Part shown: positions 15,550-25,394 of the stretch, one piece after another
Position numbering within the stretch: the first letter of the stretch is position 1
How the letters are laid out: each line of letters begins with the position of its first letter
Assembly: GCA_002897935.1 (NCBI GenBank)
Contig: BDTA01000077.1
Span: 1 to 45,268 of the forward strand
Length of the DNA: 45,268 bases
Origin: a bacterium BMS3Abin08
Lineage (GTDB): Bacteria > Nitrospirota > Thermodesulfovibrionia > Thermodesulfovibrionales > JdFR-85
Reading direction: 5' to 3'
The notes under the pieces: generated by a model
The model's input: only the letters and a program-made list of their open reading frames with translations
The model's database searches: none
What the model was told of the DNA's origin: nothing
Made by a program: the position numbers and the translations under genes

Positions 15550-16374
15550 ATGAAGACTGTAAAAGGCATAATTATCTGTACAATAACCACTGCCTCCATT
15601 GTCTCCCTCCTCTTTTCAGGAGAGGAGGTCGTCAAGATGGGCGGCAGGGATTTACAGGTGGTTTATCAAAAAATTGACACCCCCGAGTCAATACTGGGAA
15701 GCCCTTTCGACTGTGAATCCATAACGCCGGTTGTTTACAGGAAAACGCCTTCACTGAGGAGACTCCCTGCGGCGAGGCAGAAGGAGGCATTTGTCAGGAT
15801 AATCCTGCCCTCCATTCTTATTGCAGAGCACAGGATCAGGCAGCAGAGGGCTGAACTGCTCGGCATAGTCAAAAAGATCAACAGGGACATCACACTGACG
15901 GGGAAGGAGATCACATTTGTATCCGGTCTCTTCAACAGGTACAGGACCTCGGACCTGAAAGAACTGCTTACACGGTTGAACGTCCATCCCCCGAGCATCA
16001 TCCTTGCCCAGGCAGCCCTTGAGAGCGGATGGGGAAGCTCCCGGTTCTTCTCTGAGGGGAACAACGTCTTTGGAGTATGGACATTCCGGCAGGATGCGGG
16101 AATTAAGGCCATAAACTCCAATGCAAGGCTCTCGCGGTATGATTCCACCCTTGATTCCGTAGAGGACTATCTCTTCAATATAAACGTTGGATGGGCCTAT
16201 GAGAGGTTCAGGGAGATGAGGGTAATCGCCCCCCGCTCACTCAACCTGATCTCCTACCTCGACAACTACTCAACCCTGAGGAAGGAGTATGTAAACCGCC
16301 TGAATACCATACTCAGGAGCAACCACCTTGAGATCTACGACAACTGCCGTATTGATCCTGATTATCTCTATTAG
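15550..16374 (+). CDS. Bax-like glucosaminidase-family protein
   Basis: The 274-aa protein begins with a hydrophobic export or anchor segment (MKTVKGIIICTITTASIVSL). It contains a C-terminal glucosaminidase domain like E. coli Bax, with ILAQAALESGWGSSRFF (catalytic-type Glu in ALESGWG), NNVFGVWTF and the YDSTLDSVEDYLFNIN stretch. Members cleave peptidoglycan or related glycans outside the cytoplasmic membrane. ATG 15550 is chosen because it follows the promoter and begins the export signal. The 3' end overlaps the deacetylase gene by 47 nt, so the two cell-wall genes are probably co-translated. Confidence 0.82.
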   Translation: MKTVKGIIICTITTASIVSLLFSGEEVVKMGGRDLQVVYQKIDTPESILGSPFDCESITPVVYRKTPSLRRLPAARQKEAFVRIILPSILIAEHRIRQQRAELLGIVKKINRDITLTGKEITFVSGLFNRYRTSDLKELLTRLNVHPPSIILAQAALESGWGSSRFFSEGNNVFGVWTFRQDAGIKAINSNARLSRYDSTLDSVEDYLFNINVGWAYERFREMRVIAPRSLNLISYLDNYSTLRKEYVNRLNTILRSNHLEIYDNCRIDPDYLY

Positions 16375-17428
16375 CCTGTCCCTGTCCTTTTTCTCCCCTG
16401 CAAAGGCTGAAAACCAGGCACCATATTCAGTCGGCACAAAAGGAAACCTCCTGTCCGGGTACGCCACTGTTCTTATTTATCACAAGTTCAACGAACCCGG
16501 GAGTCCTTCAACCTCGATACCATCCACGGTTTTTGAATCCCAGTTGAGGTATCTCAGGGAGAACAGCTACAATGTTGTGAGTCTATCCTTCCTCGTCTCC
16601 CTTATAAACGAGGGAAAAAAGATACCACCCCGGACAGTGGTGTTAACCATCGATGACGGGTATCGCAGTGTCTACACCCATGCATACCCCCTTCTGAAAA
16701 AATACCGGATTCCCTTCACCCTCTTTCTCTACATGGAGGCGGCCGGCAGGTATGGCGACTTCCTGACGACTGAAGAGATTAATGAAATGAAAGGAAACGG
16801 TCTCGTAACCTTCGGAAACCACTCCTACTCACACAAGAGGTTTGCCAGGCGTCCCCGTGGAATGTCTGAGAAGGATTACCTCCGGTGGATAGAGGATGAC
16901 CTTTACAGGAGCGAACACAGGTTCCGGGAGCTGATCGGCGAAAGACCCCTGTTTTTTGCATACCCCTATGGCGGGTATAACAGGAGATACCGGGAGATAG
17001 TTCAAAGGCACGGGTATCTTGCTGCCTTAACACAGGACACGGGTAGTGTAAACACCTGGACCGACAGATTCCTGATACCGCGAAATCCGATCGTAGGCAC
17101 CTGGGCGACCATCAAAAAATTTCAGGACTTCCTTAATACGGAACCCCTGCACGTCACCGGCTTTAGTCCGGGATACGGGGTCCTGAAAAAGAACCCCCCC
17201 ACGGGTGTGGAAGCGGTTATATCAAACATAGTCGACTATAAGAATATCGGCGTCTACATCTCGGAGAAAGGATGGCTGAAACCCCGGGTTGACCTATCAT
17301 CGGGCAGGATATCGATCAGGGATATCGGCCGGCTCTCAAGGAGGACCAACCGGATCGGTATTACCGCAATAAACCGCCTGACCGGAAGAAAGGCCACCTT
17401 CTTCTACCTGATCATCACTCCCAGATAG
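16328..17428 (+). CDS. Exported polysaccharide deacetylase (NodB family)
   Basis: The 366-aa protein starts with a signal peptide (about 28 residues, hydrophobic core LILIISISLSLSFF, cleavage near AKA). It has the NodB motifs: TIDDGYRSV with the metal-binding Asp and HSYSHKRF with the H-x3-H pair, then FFAYPYGGYN. The family removes acetyl groups from N-acetyl sugars in peptidoglycan or exopolysaccharide. The start codon is TTG 16328 with an AGGAG site at 16314-16318, inside the end of the Bax-like gene. The C-terminal 100 residues beyond the NodB domain are not recognised. Confidence 0.88.
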   Translation: MRSTTTAVLILIISISLSLSFFSPAKAENQAPYSVGTKGNLLSGYATVLIYHKFNEPGSPSTSIPSTVFESQLRYLRENSYNVVSLSFLVSLINEGKKIPPRTVVLTIDDGYRSVYTHAYPLLKKYRIPFTLFLYMEAAGRYGDFLTTEEINEMKGNGLVTFGNHSYSHKRFARRPRGMSEKDYLRWIEDDLYRSEHRFRELIGERPLFFAYPYGGYNRRYREIVQRHGYLAALTQDTGSVNTWTDRFLIPRNPIVGTWATIKKFQDFLNTEPLHVTGFSPGYGVLKKNPPTGVEAVISNIVDYKNIGVYISEKGWLKPRVDLSSGRISIRDIGRLSRRTNRIGITAINRLTGRKATFFYLIITPR

Positions 17429-17566
17429 TTACCCGGCCTCTGCAGACGACTGCCCGACACTCAGGAGATACTTGACGAGGCAGAGCCTCTCCCCGGGGGA
17501 GAGATCAAAGTAGAAGGCGCTCTCCATCAGGACACTCACAATCTCTTTCGCCTTGAATGACTTCAC
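17429..17566 (-). CDS. Small protein, 45 aa (hypothetical)
   Basis: This frame begins with GTG and encodes a short amphipathic protein starting MKSFKAKEIVSVLMESAFYF and ending with an alanine/serine/glycine tail. A GGGAG ribosome site stands 7 nt upstream. It is the last gene of a three-gene minus-strand cassette, 46 bp after the Cys-rich protein. The FDLSPGERLCLVKYLLS stretch resembles a folded helix-loop-helix, but I know no family. Confidence 0.5.
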   Translation of the reverse strand: MKSFKAKEIVSVLMESAFYFDLSPGERLCLVKYLLSVGQSSAEAG

Positions 17567-17612
17567 TGTCTTTTCTCCCTGTTAATACTATCGGCCGGCA
17601 GCGGAAACGACT

Positions 17613-17804
17613 TTAACCGGGACCCTGCTTTTCGCCCTCCTTCTCCTTATTATCCTCTTCCGCACCCCCTTCATCCTTGATACTTAAATCCCTCACAAAA
17701 TCAGGGCAGCGGATATCCTTCCGTGAAATAAAAAACTTCTTCCGGCATGTGGCCCTCCATGCACAGATGGCACATATCCCGGCAGACTCCTCTTTCATCG
17801 GCAC
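17613..17804 (-). CDS. Small Cys-rich protein, possible metal or Fe-S binder
   Basis: The 63-aa protein has a compact cysteine motif near the N-terminus, GICAICAWRATCRKKFF, and a fourth Cys in DIRCPDFVRD. The spacing C-x2-C-x4-C-x12-C could hold zinc or an iron-sulfur cluster. The C-terminal third is charged and low-complexity (Glu/Lys/Gly). Its start lies inside the end of the upstream nuclease-like gene (10-nt overlap), which points to translational coupling. Confidence 0.65.
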   Translation of the reverse strand: MPMKEESAGICAICAWRATCRKKFFISRKDIRCPDFVRDLSIKDEGGAEEDNKEKEGEKQGPG

Positions 17805-18634
17805 CTCCTCTTTAAAAAATAGCTTACTATCGTCTCAAGGTTACCCTCTATGGAGGGTTTTGCGTTTATCAGAAAAACCCTGTCTTCAACTGCAAAAAGC
17901 TCCGCCTTTATACGCTTCACCTCGGGAGGTGAGTCATACCGCTCTCCCAGTTCCTTCTCAAACATGGGGACGAGTTTATCCTTCATCCTGAGGTGTGTAT
18001 CCATAAGGAACACCGCCATGTCGGGGCAGAGATCAATCACCCTCGACCAGAATGCCCTCACCTCCCGGTCATAGACCTGCCTTGGGGGAGACGACTTCAC
18101 CTCCATGTAAAGCAGTCCGCCATCGATCTTCCCTATCACATCATAGTCGCCCCCGACCTTACGTCCTCTGAACTTGACGCCCCAGGTAGCCTCTATCATG
18201 AACTCCCGCTTAAAGATCTCCGTCACAAACCACTCGAGGGTTTCACCAAAGCTCTTAACCGGCCCTTTCTTCAAGAAAAAACTCTCCCCCCTCTGATCGA
18301 TGAACCCCTTCTCCCTGAGAAACGAGATGTAGTGTTCCGTCACATCACGGGTTGCGTACCTCGTAACCATATCCGTTTTAAAGCCCCCCTGCATCTTGAT
18401 AACATCCCTGAGGAAGAGCCTGAAGGCATACCCCTTCATCATACGGTAAAAATCGTCAACACAGCCGTCGTCGGGAAAGAGGAGGTCATCCCTGGGTTCC
18501 TTTGAATGTATTAAAAAAGCCCTTCTCTTAAGCATTACATCGAGAGGCGCTGTGAGGTCGTTGAGCCTTTTTCTGAGTGATTGGATCTCCTGCTTCAATT
18601 CCCTGATATATTCAATAGTTATGTCTCCGGGCAT
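17795..18634 (-). CDS. Predicted PDDEXK-fold nuclease-like protein with N-terminal coiled coil
   Basis: The 279-aa protein starts MPGDITIEYIRELKQEI and a short coiled coil, then a middle region with winged-helix character (residues about 85-125: TEHYISFLREKGFI). The core GGDYDVIGKIDGGLLYMEVKSS (D163/D165, E178, K180) matches the D...ExK metal site of PDDEXK nucleases; E132 could be the upstream acidic residue. The substrate is unknown. Start 18634 is preferred over upstream codons because a TATACT -10 box sits only 6 nt before it, which suggests leaderless mRNA. It is divergent from hisD. Confidence 0.68.
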   Translation of the reverse strand: MPGDITIEYIRELKQEIQSLRKRLNDLTAPLDVMLKRRAFLIHSKEPRDDLLFPDDGCVDDFYRMMKGYAFRLFLRDVIKMQGGFKTDMVTRYATRDVTEHYISFLREKGFIDQRGESFFLKKGPVKSFGETLEWFVTEIFKREFMIEATWGVKFRGRKVGGDYDVIGKIDGGLLYMEVKSSPPRQVYDREVRAFWSRVIDLCPDMAVFLMDTHLRMKDKLVPMFEKELGERYDSPPEVKRIKAELFAVEDRVFLINAKPSIEGNLETIVSYFLKRRCR

Positions 18635-18812
18635 GATTAGAGTATAAAACAACGGCAGGGTTAATTGCACTTTCAGGGCAAGCATATCCATCCTGCGTTT
18701 TCGGGTGCCGGGATTGGTTATAATAGACGGTATTCGGCCTGCTGCAACGGAAGGGATCGGTTGTTTCACATTCCTTGGCAGATGCCGCATATATTGAAAA
18801 GGAGAAACCACC

Positions 18813-20093
18813 ATGAAGATTATCAAGGATGAACGGGCTCTCAGGAGGTTCACCTCCATCCTGAAAAAGAGGGCGGAGGGCGTGGACGATAAAACGGTCG
18901 ATACCGTCAGTGAGATACTTCAGGGGATTAAAGACCGCGGCGATCGTGCCCTTATGGAATACACGGAGCGTTTTGACGACCTTAAAGTACCACCATTCGA
19001 GATACCAGAGAAAGAGATATCCGCTCTGTCACGCCTCACCCCGCCCGGTATTGTCGGGGCACTGGAGACCGCAGCCCGGCGGATACTGGAGTTTCACAAG
19101 AAACAGGTGGAAGAATCATGGACGTTCAGGGACAGGGGTGCCGTCATGGGACAGATCATACGCCCGATTGAACGTATCGGCGTATATGTCCCCGGGGGGA
19201 AGGCCTCATATCCTTCAACCGTGCTCATGAATGTCATCCCGGCACAGGTCGCCGGGGTAAAGGAAATTGCCCTCTGTGTGCCCACACCCCATGGCGATAT
19301 AAACCCTGCACTGATGACGGCGATAGAGATCCTCGGCGTAAAGGAGGTTTACCGAATAGGCGGCGCTCAGGCAGTCGGCGCCCTTGCATATGGAACTGAA
19401 ACCATAAGGAAGGTCGACAAGATTGTCGGGCCCGGTAACATCTATGTGGCTACTGCAAAACGGATGGTCTTCGGCCTTGTAGATATCGATATGATCGCCG
19501 GACCGAGTGAGGTGCTGATAATCGCCGACAGATTGGCCCGTCCGGAGCTGATTGCCGCCGACCTGCTTGGTCAGGCAGAACATGATGAACTCGCCTCCTC
19601 CATACTGATAACAACATCGACAGACCTCGCCGAGAGGGTAAACTCTGAACTGAAAGAGCAGCTTAAAGGCTTGAGGCGCAAAGGGATAGCAAGCAGTTCA
19701 CTCAGAAACTTCGGGAGGATAATAATCGTAAAGAGCCTCAAACAGGCCCTCGGCATAGCAAACGACATAGCACCGGAACATCTGGAGATTATGACGGAGG
19801 ACCCGGAAAAGCTGCTCCCGCTGGTACGGAATGCAGGCGCCATATTCCTTGGTGAATGGACACCGGAACCCCTTGGTGACTATGCAGCCGGGCCCAACCA
19901 CACCCTCCCCACGGGCGGGACGGCACGGTTTTTCTCCCCTTTAGGCGTGTACGACTTCCTGAAGAGATCAAGCCTGATCAAGTTCAGCAGGAGATCGTTC
20001 CTGAGATTGGCGCCTGTTGTTGAAACCCTTTCAGATACCGAAGGCCTCGAGGCACACGGCAATACGATCAGGATACGCAGGGGACTCGGCTGA
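18813..20093 (+). CDS. hisD: Histidinol dehydrogenase
   Basis: HisD oxidises L-histidinol to L-histidine in two NAD+-dependent steps, the end of histidine synthesis. The 426-aa protein has the normal length and motifs: GPGNIYVATAKR, DMIAGPSEVLIIAD, QAEHDELASS with a zinc ligand, and NDIAPEHLEIM. A GGAG site precedes ATG 18813, and a TATAAT at 18719-18724 may be its promoter. No other his genes are nearby, so it is outside a his operon. Confidence 0.96.
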   Translation: MKIIKDERALRRFTSILKKRAEGVDDKTVDTVSEILQGIKDRGDRALMEYTERFDDLKVPPFEIPEKEISALSRLTPPGIVGALETAARRILEFHKKQVEESWTFRDRGAVMGQIIRPIERIGVYVPGGKASYPSTVLMNVIPAQVAGVKEIALCVPTPHGDINPALMTAIEILGVKEVYRIGGAQAVGALAYGTETIRKVDKIVGPGNIYVATAKRMVFGLVDIDMIAGPSEVLIIADRLARPELIAADLLGQAEHDELASSILITTSTDLAERVNSELKEQLKGLRRKGIASSSLRNFGRIIIVKSLKQALGIANDIAPEHLEIMTEDPEKLLPLVRNAGAIFLGEWTPEPLGDYAAGPNHTLPTGGTARFFSPLGVYDFLKRSSLIKFSRRSFLRLAPVVETLSDTEGLEAHGNTIRIRRGLG

Positions 20094-20104
20094 ACCATAA
20101 CCTG

Positions 20105-20665
20105 ATGAAAAGAGACAGGATAAAATCATACATCCCCCTGTTTTCAAGCTATGTGGTAATACTCGCACTTGTACTGATTTACTACACGGCTAACCTATCC
20201 GTCGTAGGCTGGGCAGTACCTCTCCTGATGGTCCTGACTCCCGTGCTCCTTCACTCCGGGATCCGCGTGGATATCACTCTCAAGGATTTTGCCAAGGCCG
20301 TCATCATATCATCCCTGTTTCTGATTCCCTTTGTTTTTACAATCCTGATCACCGGGGGAGAGTTTACCATTCCAGGGCCTTCCACACTCGCATTTCATCT
20401 CTTCATTGCGTCCATACCGGAGGAGGTCTATTTCAGGGGGTTCCTGCAGGAAAATGCAGGGAATACCTTGTGGAGTGTCGTTATCATAAGCCTTGCCTTT
20501 ACAGTCATGCATTCCCCAAGGTATTTTATCGGGGGAGACGTCTCAGCCCTCCTGACATTCTTCCCCTCTCTGGTTATGGGATGGCTCTACATGAAAAAGC
20601 GCAACCTCCTCTACCCGGTGATCTTCCACTTCCTCTCAAACATCCTCTTTGCAGGCATCCTTTAG
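20105..20665 (+). CDS. CPBP-family intramembrane metalloprotease
   Basis: The 186-aa protein has several transmembrane helices and the three CPBP (Rce1/Abi-like) motifs: PEEVYFRGFLQ (EExxxR), FTVMHSP with its His, and FHFLSNILF with its His. Such proteins cleave or process prenylated peptides or bacteriocin-like substrates; the substrate here is unknown. It begins 11 nt after hisD and is probably co-transcribed. The ribosome site is weak. It converges on carB. Confidence 0.85.
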   Translation: MKRDRIKSYIPLFSSYVVILALVLIYYTANLSVVGWAVPLLMVLTPVLLHSGIRVDITLKDFAKAVIISSLFLIPFVFTILITGGEFTIPGPSTLAFHLFIASIPEEVYFRGFLQENAGNTLWSVVIISLAFTVMHSPRYFIGGDVSALLTFFPSLVMGWLYMKKRNLLYPVIFHFLSNILFAGIL

Positions 20666-20677
20666 AAACCCGGGGAA

Positions 20678-23600
20678 TCATACCGCCCCGGAGTCCCCGA
20701 CCTTCGGTCGGGGAGCTTCACTATGATACTCCTGAACGGAGAGTATCGTCAGGTTCTTGCTCTTGAGACCCTTGAGCGCCCGGGCCACTGCCCGGGCCCC
20801 CGATATGGTGGTTGTATAAGGCACACGGTACTGGAGGGCGCTGTGGCGGATGTAGAACGAGTCCTTCCTTGCACGGGCACTCTCCACGGTGTTTATGATA
20901 AAGCTGATCTCCTTGTTCTTGATGAGGTCAACCACATTAGGTCTGCCCTCCTTGAGCTTGTTCGTAACCTCCACATCTATCCCCCTCTCCTTCAGGTAGG
21001 CGGCGGTCCCCTTTGTTGCAACTACTGAAAGGCCGTATTTAATGAACGTCTTTGCTATCTCCGGCACATGGTGTTTGTCCTCATCCCTTACACTCATGAA
21101 GACCTTACCGCTGTCGGGGATCTGATTTCGTGCCGATGACGCCGCCTTTGCATAGGCGATACCGAAATCAAGGTCTATCCCCATCACCTCACCTGTGGAC
21201 TTCATCTCGGGCCCAAGGATGGTATCGACGCCGGGGAACCTGTCAAAGGGGAAGACCGCCTCCTTTACCGCCACATGCCTGACCTCCGGATCGGATGATA
21301 TACCAAGGTCCGGGAGTTTCTCGCCTGCCATCGTTTTTGCCGCAACCTTTGCAAGGGCCATCCCCGTTGCCTTGCTGACATAGGGGATGGTACGTGAAGC
21401 CCTCGGGTTTACCTCAAGCACATAGATATCCTTGTCCTTCACTGCAAACTGAACATTCATGAGCCCGACAACACCCAGTTCCTTTGCAAGCGCCCTGGTC
21501 TGCCTCTTTATCTCCCCGACGACATCCCCTGAGAGAGAGTAAGGAGGAACGGAACATGCCGAATCCCCTGAATGAATCCCCGCCTCCTCGATATGCTCCA
21601 TTACCCCTCCGATTATCACAACTTCCCCGTCTGAAACGGCATCCACATCCACCTCCGTGGCGTCAACGATATACTTGTCGATCAGTATGGGATGCCCTGA
21701 CGAGGCATTGACAGCCCTCTGCATATAGTTCCTGAGAGACTCTTCATCATAGACTATCTCCATCGCCCTGCCTCCAAGCACGTAGGAGGGCCGCACCATA
21801 ACAGGGTAGCAAATCCCTGCAGCAACCCCAAGGGCATCCTCGATGCTCATCGCCGTACCGCTGTCAGGCTGCCTGAGATTCAGCTTGTGAAGGAGTTCCT
21901 TGAAACGTTTTCTGTCCTCTGCCCTGTCTATTGCATCAGGAGGGGTACCGAGGATCCGGACCCCCTCTCTTTCAAGTGGGACGGCAAGTTTCAGGGGTGT
22001 CTGTCCGCCGAACTGGACGATCACACCTTCAGGCCTTTCAACCTCGATGATACCGAGTACATCCTCGAGGGTAAGGGGTTCGAAGTAGAGCCTGTCCGAG
22101 GTGTCATAATCGGTGCTGACCGTTTCGGGATTACAGTTCACCATGATCGTCTCATACCCGAGTTCCTTCAGTGCAAAGACGGCATGGACACAGCAGTAAT
22201 CAAACTCTATGCCCTGCCCGATACGGTTTGGACCGCTGCCCAGGATCATGATCTTCTTCCTGTCCGATGGATTGGCCTCACACTCCGTCCGGCGGCCGTG
22301 GGCCGTGGGCAGGCAAGTTGTTCCGGTCTTTTTATCCTCCCCCAATCCGGGACTTCCTGTTCCTATCCTGTAGAACGGTTTTTCATAAGTCGAATACAGA
22401 TACGGTGTGTATGCCTCGAACTCGGCGGCACAGGTATCGACCATTTTATAAACAGCCCGCATCCCCCCGTCTTTTCTCATCTCCCTGATATCATCCTCTT
22501 TCAATCCGGCAAGCCCTGCTATCCTCCTGTCTGAAAAGCCCCATGACTTGGCCTTGTGCAAGAGCTCCGGGCTCAGGGTTCCGGGTTCTTTTGCGGTTTT
22601 CATTCTTGAGTTTTTAATCTCGAATTCAAACTCCACTATCTCCCTTATGTTGTTCAGGAACCAGGGATCTATCCATGTAGTTTCGTGTATCTCCGCTACG
22701 GTCATTCCTTCCCTGAATGCCTGTGCAACGTAATAGAGCCTCTCACAGTTCGGTGTTTTCAACATCTCCCTCAGTTTATCGGGTTCGACTGCTTTCTCTT
22801 CAAAGCCATGGCTGTCAATTTCAAGGCTCCTTATGGCCTTCTGAAGGGACTCCTTGAATGTCCTCCCTATGGACATAACCTCCCCTACCGACTTCATCTG
22901 GGTCGTAAGTGTCGGGTCTGCCTCCGGGAACTTCTCAAAGGCAAAACGGGGAATCTTGGTTACCACATAGTCGATGGTGGGTTCAAAACTGGCCGGTGTC
23001 TCGCGGGTTATGTCATTGGGTATCTCATCAAGCGTAAGGCCGACAGCCAGTTTTGCAGCTATCTTTGCTATGGGGAACCCCGTTGCCTTGGAGGCGAGGG
23101 CAGACGAACGGGAAACACGGGGGTTCATCTCTATGACCATCATCTTCCCGTTTTCCGGGCTGAGGGCAAACTGGATATTACTTCCGCCTGTATCGACACC
23201 GATTTCCCTGATCACCGCTATGGATGCATCTCTCATTCTCTGATACTCTTTGTCGGTAAGGGTCTGGGCCGGGGCGACGGTAATCGAGTCACCCGTATGG
23301 ACACCCATTGGATCGAGGTTTTCAATCGAACATATTATGACCACATTGTCCTTGCTATCCCGCATCACCTCAAGTTCATACTCCTTCCATCCGATGACGG
23401 ATTCCTCCACAAGCACCTGCCCTACAGGACTCAGTTCAAGGGCATTTTCAAGAAGCACCCTGTACTCCTCCATGTTGTAGGCAACGGCGCTGCCGGTGCC
23501 GCCGAGGGTAAACGCCGGCCTGAGGATGGCAGGGAACCTTACATGCCCTATCGCCTCAAGCCCTTTCTCCATGTCTTTAACGGCAACCGAGCGGGGAACA

Positions 23601-24025
23601 TCGAGTCCCACCCTCCCCATCGCTTCCTTAAAGAGATCCCGGTCCTCCGCCTCCTTAATTGCATGGAGCTTTGCCCCTATCAGTTCAACACCATAATGGT
23701 CGAGCACTCCGGACTCTGCAAGCTCCATGGCAAGGTTGAGGGCGGTCTGTCCTCCCATTGTAGGCAGGAGCGCATCAGGTTTTTCACGATCAATTATCAT
23801 CTCCAGTATCTCGGGTGTAAGTGGTTCGATATAAGTGACATCCGCTGTCTCGGGATCAGTCATAATGGTTGCGGGGTTGGAGTTTACAAGCACAACCCTG
23901 TAGCCCTCCTCCCTCAGGGCCTTGCATGCCTGGGTGCCTGAGTAGTCGAACTCACAGGCCTGGCCGATCACTATCGGACCTGAACCGATAAGAAGAATCC
24001 TGCCGATATCCGTTCTTTTAGGCAT
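20678..24025 (-). CDS. carB: Carbamoyl-phosphate synthase large subunit
   Basis: CarB makes carbamoyl phosphate from bicarbonate, ammonia (from CarA) and two ATP, for pyrimidine and arginine synthesis. The 1115-aa protein has both ATP-grasp halves ([17 protein letters not shown] and [16 protein letters not shown]) and a C-terminal MGS-like allosteric domain. It is longer than usual for two reasons. About 30 extra residues ([13 protein letters not shown] region, DNA 22258-22375) stand between the halves. The last 14 residues, [14 protein letters not shown], are encoded by an intergenic-type hairpin repeat (20678-20720). It is the last gene of the pyr operon. Confidence 0.96.
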   Translation of the reverse strand: MPKRTDIGRILLIGSGPIVIGQACEFDYSGTQACKALREEGYRVVLVNSNPATIMTDPETADVTYIEPLTPEILEMIIDREKPDALLPTMGGQTALNLAMELAESGVLDHYGVELIGAKLHAIKEAEDRDLFKEAMGRVGLDVPRSVAVKDMEKGLEAIGHVRFPAILRPAFTLGGTGSAVAYNMEEYRVLLENALELSPVGQVLVEESVIGWKEYELEVMRDSKDNVVIICSIENLDPMGVHTGDSITVAPAQTLTDKEYQRMRDASIAVIREIGVDTGGSNIQFALSPENGKMMVIEMNPRVSRSSALASKATGFPIAKIAAKLAVGLTLDEIPNDITRETPASFEPTIDYVVTKIPRFAFEKFPEADPTLTTQMKSVGEVMSIGRTFKESLQKAIRSLEIDSHGFEEKAVEPDKLREMLKTPNCERLYYVAQAFREGMTVAEIHETTWIDPWFLNNIREIVEFEFEIKNSRMKTAKEPGTLSPELLHKAKSWGFSDRRIAGLAGLKEDDIREMRKDGGMRAVYKMVDTCAAEFEAYTPYLYSTYEKPFYRIGTGSPGLGEDKKTGTTCLPTAHGRRTECEANPSDRKKIMILGSGPNRIGQGIEFDYCCVHAVFALKELGYETIMVNCNPETVSTDYDTSDRLYFEPLTLEDVLGIIEVERPEGVIVQFGGQTPLKLAVPLEREGVRILGTPPDAIDRAEDRKRFKELLHKLNLRQPDSGTAMSIEDALGVAAGICYPVMVRPSYVLGGRAMEIVYDEESLRNYMQRAVNASSGHPILIDKYIVDATEVDVDAVSDGEVVIIGGVMEHIEEAGIHSGDSACSVPPYSLSGDVVGEIKRQTRALAKELGVVGLMNVQFAVKDKDIYVLEVNPRASRTIPYVSKATGMALAKVAAKTMAGEKLPDLGISSDPEVRHVAVKEAVFPFDRFPGVDTILGPEMKSTGEVMGIDLDFGIAYAKAASSARNQIPDSGKVFMSVRDEDKHHVPEIAKTFIKYGLSVVATKGTAAYLKERGIDVEVTNKLKEGRPNVVDLIKNKEISFIINTVESARARKDSFYIRHSALQYRVPYTTTISGARAVARALKGLKSKNLTILSVQEYHSEAPRPKVGDSGAV
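20695..20713. terminator. Hairpin between convergent genes, inside the 3' end of carB
   Basis: CCCCGACC (20695-20702) and GGTCGGGG (20706-20713) form a perfect 8-bp stem with a TTC loop. It lies between the convergent CPBP gene and carB and could slow polymerase from both sides. There is no U-tract, so classical intrinsic termination is doubtful. It belongs to the same repeat type as 2619-2636. Confidence 0.45.
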
Positions 24026-24094
24026 CGTTGTCTTTCTCCTGAAAAAATTTAGTAAAACACGAAGGGCGTGATGATAAATGTCACGAGGGACAAA

Positions 24095-24682
24095 TTACAG
24101 AAACTCCCTTAATTTCAAAACGACATCCTCTGCATCCTTCTTCTCATGAGTTGTCAGGATCGTATAGCTCTTATCCCCAAAATCCAGATCCACATTATAA
24201 AACTCCTTTACCTCTCCAAACCCCGGGATAACGGTCCCGTGCTGCAAGGCAATCTTCTTAACAAAGGCTATGGCATCCGCATTTTCGGGCTCAAATTTCA
24301 CATGCCCTATCTTTATCTCTTTTAATTCCCCTACGGGTCTCTTTACCCTTGTGCCGAATATGGGCCTTTTCAGGGAAATCGTCACCCACTCTCCGTCAAA
24401 CACCGTCTCCAGGTATGGCTCCTTCAGGATATACAACCGCGAAAGGGGAAGGACAACTGCAAATACAAGTATCCCGATAACATAATGAACGAGTCCCAGA
24501 TCCGTAATGAGGGCAAAAAAACCAAGGACCGCACCCATGGCTGCCGCCGCAATAAAGCTTGCGGAGAGTTCACGGCTGAAGATCCCGCTGTGGAGCACGC
24601 TCCCCCTGTCCGACCTGAAAGACCTGGTCTCAATGATAACCCTGCCGTCCTCTAACGTGATCTTATACGCCGGCGATCCCAT
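24095..24682 (-). CDS. Conserved-type membrane protein, function unknown
   Basis: The 195-aa protein has a polar N-terminal 38 residues, two adjacent transmembrane helices (about 39-60 and 64-86), and a cytoplasmic C-terminal domain of about 110 residues with mixed strand/helix pattern (SLKRPIFGTRVKRP, IALQHGTVIPGFGEVKEFYN). A C-terminal PH-like fold is possible but not shown. It is 11 bp downstream of the nitroreductase gene and 69 bp upstream of carB, within the pyr operon. I do not recognise its family. Confidence 0.75.
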   Translation of the reverse strand: MGSPAYKITLEDGRVIIETRSFRSDRGSVLHSGIFSRELSASFIAAAAMGAVLGFFALITDLGLVHYVIGILVFAVVLPLSRLYILKEPYLETVFDGEWVTISLKRPIFGTRVKRPVGELKEIKIGHVKFEPENADAIAFVKKIALQHGTVIPGFGEVKEFYNVDLDFGDKSYTILTTHEKKDAEDVVLKLREFL

Positions 24683-24693
24683 AACTCAACGTG

Positions 24694-25233
24694 TTATCCT
24701 CCGTAAGATTTTCCATAGGAATTATGAAACACTTTCTTATAGTCAAGGTCCTCTCTCGGGTGAGGGGGCTTTTTCTCATCCGGGTAACCTACGGCAATAA
24801 CGGATTCGACCCTCATTGCACGGGGGATACTTAATACCTCCTTTACGTAATCCTCCGAGGTCATGGGCTCATTACACACCCTGTCCCTGATCTGCACCCA
24901 GCAACTCCCCAGCCCGATGGACCCAGCGGTCAGATGAATAAAGATCGAGGCTATAGAGCAGTCCTCAATCCATACATCACACCTCCGGGGGTCGGCACAG
25001 ATCACAATCCCCAGAGGGGCATTCACCAGGAATGACGAACCATGTGCCTTCGCCCTTGAGAGTTTCTTAAGGAGGTCCCTGTCTGTTACCACAATAAACT
25101 CCCAAGGGTTCAGGCCCCTTGATGAAGGGGCACGGAGGGCCGCCTCGATCAGGAGATCGATCTTTTCAGGTTCGACCCCCTGCTCCCTGAACCTTCGTAT
25201 GCTTCTTCTTTTTCTTATCAGTTCCAAAAACAT
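24694..25233 (-). CDS. Nitroreductase-family flavoprotein
   Basis: The 179-aa protein has the FMN-binding start of the family (FLELIRKRRSIRRFRE), AALRAPSSRGLNPWEFIVV, and GSIGLGSCWVQIRDR in the middle. Such enzymes use NAD(P)H and FMN to reduce nitro compounds, quinones or other acceptors. The natural substrate here is unknown. It lies inside the pyr operon after the repeat pair 25251-25539. Confidence 0.88.
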   Translation of the reverse strand: MFLELIRKRRSIRRFREQGVEPEKIDLLIEAALRAPSSRGLNPWEFIVVTDRDLLKKLSRAKAHGSSFLVNAPLGIVICADPRRCDVWIEDCSIASIFIHLTAGSIGLGSCWVQIRDRVCNEPMTSEDYVKEVLSIPRAMRVESVIAVGYPDEKKPPHPREDLDYKKVFHNSYGKSYGG

Positions 25234-25250
25234 AATCTCTCCCCGTAGTT

Positions 25251-25390
25251 AGTGTCTGTGTATAAACTACATGTACTTGTCATTCCCGCAATCCCGAACG
25301 CCTTCGGGACGGGAATCCTTCTTAAAGAACGATTCCGGTCAAGCCGGAATGACGGAAAACGACTACTGTTCGACTTTATACACAGACTCT
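25251..25390. mobile_element. MITE-like element, copy A of a tandem pair
   Basis: AGTGTCTGTGTATAAA (25251-25266) and TTTATACACAGACTCT (25375-25390) are terminal inverted repeats differing at one position. Inside, 25279-25353 is the GTCATTCC...GGAATGAC unit seen also at 2654 and 45004. No coding capacity. Confidence 0.75.
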
Positions 25391-25394
25391 ATTT

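Noticed and set aside
22685-23941. 418-aa plus-strand frame opposite carB (and similar long frames opposite copA and atpA)
   Set aside because: Shadows of strongly conserved genes in high-GC third-position sequence.
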